NCBI GenBank assembly: GCA_005882115.1
Contig: VBEG01000025.1
Span: 1-64,000 of the forward strand
From: Chloroflexota bacterium
Lineage (GTDB): Bacteria > Chloroflexota > Dormibacteria > Dormibacterales > Dormibacteraceae
DNA: 64,000 bases
Direction: 5' to 3'
Both the position numbers and the translations under genes were made by a program. Shown piece by piece: positions 61,622 through 64,000 of this stretch (position 1 is the stretch's first letter; each line of letters opens with the position of its first letter). The notes under the pieces were generated by a model. That model did not search any database and was not told the DNA's origin. It saw nothing but the letters and a program-made list of their open reading frames with translations.

Positions 61622-62587
61622 ATGGGTGTGGAAACCAAAGCCAAGGCCGCGGTGAAGAAACCCGTGGTCCATCCGAACACGTGGGTCTTCTTCGAAGGCG
61701 AGTACGCGCGCTACAACGACGTCAGGCTCGGGCTGATGACTCACGCGCTCCACTACGGGACGGCCGTTTTCGAAGGCATCCGGGCCTACTGGAACGACAA
61801 GAAAAGCCAGCTTTTCCTGCTGGAGGCTGCGGCGCACTACGACCGCATGAAGCGCTCAGCCAACGTCATGCGCATGACCCTGCCCTACTCGACCGAGGAG
61901 CTCGTCAACTTCACGCTCGAGCTTTTGCGGCGCAACGAGTTCAGGTCGGACGTGTACGTCCGTCCGCTGCTGTACACGTCCAGTGAGGAGATCGGCGTCC
62001 GCCTGCATAACCTGGACCGCTCCTTCTTTATCTACGCGGTGCCCTTCGGCAAATATGTAGAGGTCGACGCGGGCATCCGCTGCATGGTCAGCACTTGGCG
62101 CCGCGTTCCGGACCAGTCGCTTCCCGCACGAGCCAAGATCACCGGCTCCTACGCGCAGGCCGCGCTCGCGAAGTCCGAAGCGGTGGAGGGCGGATTCGAC
62201 GAGGCCATCGTGCTGGCCATCGACGGACACGTTTCCGAAGGCTCGGCCGAAAACCTCTTCATGCTGAAGGACGGCGCGTTTGTAACACCGCCCGTGACCG
62301 ACGATATCCTCGAAGGCGTCACGCGCCAGCTCCTGATCAAGGTGATCAAAGACGAGCTGAACCTAGACGTGCTCGAGCGGAGCATCGACCGCACCGAGCT
62401 CTACACATGTGACGAGCTGCTGCTGTGCGGCACCGGAGCGCAGATCTCGCCGGTGATCGAGGTCGACCGGCGCCCGATCGGCGACGGCAAGGTCGGGGAA
62501 TTCACGCAGGAGCTCCAGAACATCTACTTCAGCGCCGTCCGCGGCGACACCCCCAAGTACAAGGACTGGACGATCCCGGTTTACTAA
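61622..62587 (+). CDS. ilvE: Branched-chain amino acid aminotransferase
   Basis: ALHYGTAVFEGIRAYW, ARAKITGSYAQAALAKSEA, SEGSAENLFMLKDG. Confidence 0.95.
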   Translation: MGVETKAKAAVKKPVVHPNTWVFFEGEYARYNDVRLGLMTHALHYGTAVFEGIRAYWNDKKSQLFLLEAAAHYDRMKRSANVMRMTLPYSTEELVNFTLELLRRNEFRSDVYVRPLLYTSSEEIGVRLHNLDRSFFIYAVPFGKYVEVDAGIRCMVSTWRRVPDQSLPARAKITGSYAQAALAKSEAVEGGFDEAIVLAIDGHVSEGSAENLFMLKDGAFVTPPVTDDILEGVTRQLLIKVIKDELNLDVLERSIDRTELYTCDELLLCGTGAQISPVIEVDRRPIGDGKVGEFTQELQNIYFSAVRGDTPKYKDWTIPVY

Positions 62588-62594
62588 GAAGACG

Positions 62595-62832
62595 GACGTG
62601 ATACCTAGGCCGGATTTACTCCGGCCGTCACCTGGGGTCCCCCTTGCAAACGCCACCAGACACAGCGTGCAATGGAGGGGGTTTTACGGGGGAGGCCTGC
62701 CTCCCCCGTGAAAGACGTGATACCTAGGCCGGATTTACTCCGGCCGTCACCTGGCGACCCCCTTGCAAACCCCACCAGACACAGCGTGCGATGGAAGGGG
62801 TTCCACGGGCGAGGCCTGTCTGCCCCGTGAAA
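62595..62832. repeat. Two tandem 119-bp repeats (62595-62713, 62714-62832)
   Basis: About 10 mismatches in 119 bp; each carries AGGCCGGATTTACTCCGGCCGTCACC. Confidence 0.92.
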
Positions 62833-63942
62833 GTAGTCGTCGCGCCGAACGCGTTCAAAGGCACTCTCACCGCGACGCAAGCCGCGGCCGCGATCGCGCG
62901 AGGCGTCCGTGAAGTCTTTCCGGACGCCGAGGTGATCGAGGTTCCCGTCGCGGACGGGGGCGATGGGACCGTCGAGGCGCTGGTCGACGCGAATCGCGGT
63001 GAGTATCGGTCGGCGACAGTCGATGGGCCGCTGGGCGATCCAGTCGAGGCTCGCTACGGCCTCATCAATTCTGGCCGCACCGCGGTCGTCGAGCTCGCGA
63101 CGTCCAGCGGGTTGGCTTTGCTCGCGCCCGAACGGCGTGATCCTCGGCGAGCTTCGACCTATGGATTCGGCGAGCTGCTCGAAGCGGCGCGTTCGTCAGG
63201 CGCATCAGAGATCATCGCAGGCATCGGCGGCTCGGCCACCAACGACGGAGGCGCCGGGATGGCACAGGCCGTCGGCTACCGCCTGCTCGACGATGCGGAT
63301 CAGGACCTGGCCCGAGGTGGCGCCGCGCTTGCTCGAGTCCAGCGCATCGCGGGCGGCTCTCGAATCCGCGATACCTCGATCAGGGTTGCCTGTGACGTTG
63401 ACAATCCGCTGCTTGGGCCAAAGGGTGCCAGCCACGTCTACGGTCCGCAGAAGGGCGCCGATGAACTGACGGTGGAGGAGCTCGATGCGGCGCTCGCGCA
63501 TCTCGCAGAAGTCGTCAGGCGCGACCTGCACCTCGATGTGGCGAATGAACCTGGCGCGGGAGCCGCCGGAGGCACCGGCTTTGGGATGGTCGCGTTCCTG
63601 GGCGCGGTTCTGGTCAAGGGCGCGCCACTTGTGGTCGAGGCGAGCGGGTTCGACCAGACGCTGAAGGGAGCCGACCTCGTGTTCACAGGCGAGGGGCGGG
63701 TCGACGAGCAGACCGCCTTCGGCAAAGCGCCCGGCGAGGTGGCCAAGCGCGCCAAGAGGGCTCGGGTGCCGGTGGTCCTCCTGGCGGGGAGCAAGGGCCC
63801 TGGTTGGGAGGCGTTGAGCAAGCAGGGGGTCACCTACATCGTGACCTTCACAGAGGAAGGAATAGACCTGCGGCAGGCCCTAAATGACCCAGAGGGGATG
63901 CTGGCGCGCGCCGCCGTAGTAGCCTGCCGCAGGCTAAGGTGA
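62827..63942 (+). CDS. Glycerate kinase
   Basis: VKVVVAPNAFKGTLTATQAA, VADGGDGTVEAL, GIGGSATNDGGAGMAQAVG. Confidence 0.93.
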   Translation: MKVVVAPNAFKGTLTATQAAAAIARGVREVFPDAEVIEVPVADGGDGTVEALVDANRGEYRSATVDGPLGDPVEARYGLINSGRTAVVELATSSGLALLAPERRDPRRASTYGFGELLEAARSSGASEIIAGIGGSATNDGGAGMAQAVGYRLLDDADQDLARGGAALARVQRIAGGSRIRDTSIRVACDVDNPLLGPKGASHVYGPQKGADELTVEELDAALAHLAEVVRRDLHLDVANEPGAGAAGGTGFGMVAFLGAVLVKGAPLVVEASGFDQTLKGADLVFTGEGRVDEQTAFGKAPGEVAKRAKRARVPVVLLAGSKGPGWEALSKQGVTYIVTFTEEGIDLRQALNDPEGMLARAAVVACRRLR

Positions 63943-64000
63943 AAGGTCCCGACCGTCCAGACCGCATCTCGGGGCTCACGACGCCGATATGTGCGTCAGG

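Overview
A 64 kb, very GC-rich and gene-dense bacterial chromosomal window. Gene content (GuaB3, tandem DUF881, an actinobacterial-style PyrR leader) suggests a Chloroflexota/Dormibacterota- or Actinobacteriota-like lineage, but this is inference only. The backbone is housekeeping: cysS, a near-complete purine pathway (guaB3-guaA-purD-purE ... purB-C-S-Q-L-F-M-N-H, no purK seen), a pyrimidine cluster (pyrB-pyrR-carAB-pyrK-pyrD) with a PyrR-type RNA leader, a two-subunit biotin carboxylase/carboxyltransferase pair, hisA, ilvE and glycerate kinase. No CRISPR array, rRNA, tRNA or transposase was recognised. The most notable signals are: (i) a nested tandem-repeat locus at 59.2-59.5 kb, between a DUF3465-like lipoprotein gene and a 52-codon ORF ending CCGNYGEPGC, sharing a 26-nt palindromic core with a second tandem repeat at 62.6-62.8 kb whose edge contains the glycerate kinase start codon; (ii) a single-ORF CarA-CarB fusion whose internal CarB linker is encoded by a palindromic repeat also found elsewhere in the window; (iii) two conserved genes (purN, ridA-like) that appear to start at CTG codons overlapping the upstream stop (CTGA); (iv) an ECF sigma factor coupled to a large membrane Ig/beta-propeller protein; (v) a PhaR-like regulator divergent from a histone H1-like protein across a perfect palindrome; (vi) an overlooked Cys-rich small ORF between a tryptophan dioxygenase and a PLP enzyme; (vii) a sigma region 2 fragment ORF behind two LexA-like boxes; (viii) a 317-nt purF/purM overlap. 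All calls come from reading the sequence and supplied translations; no searches were run.
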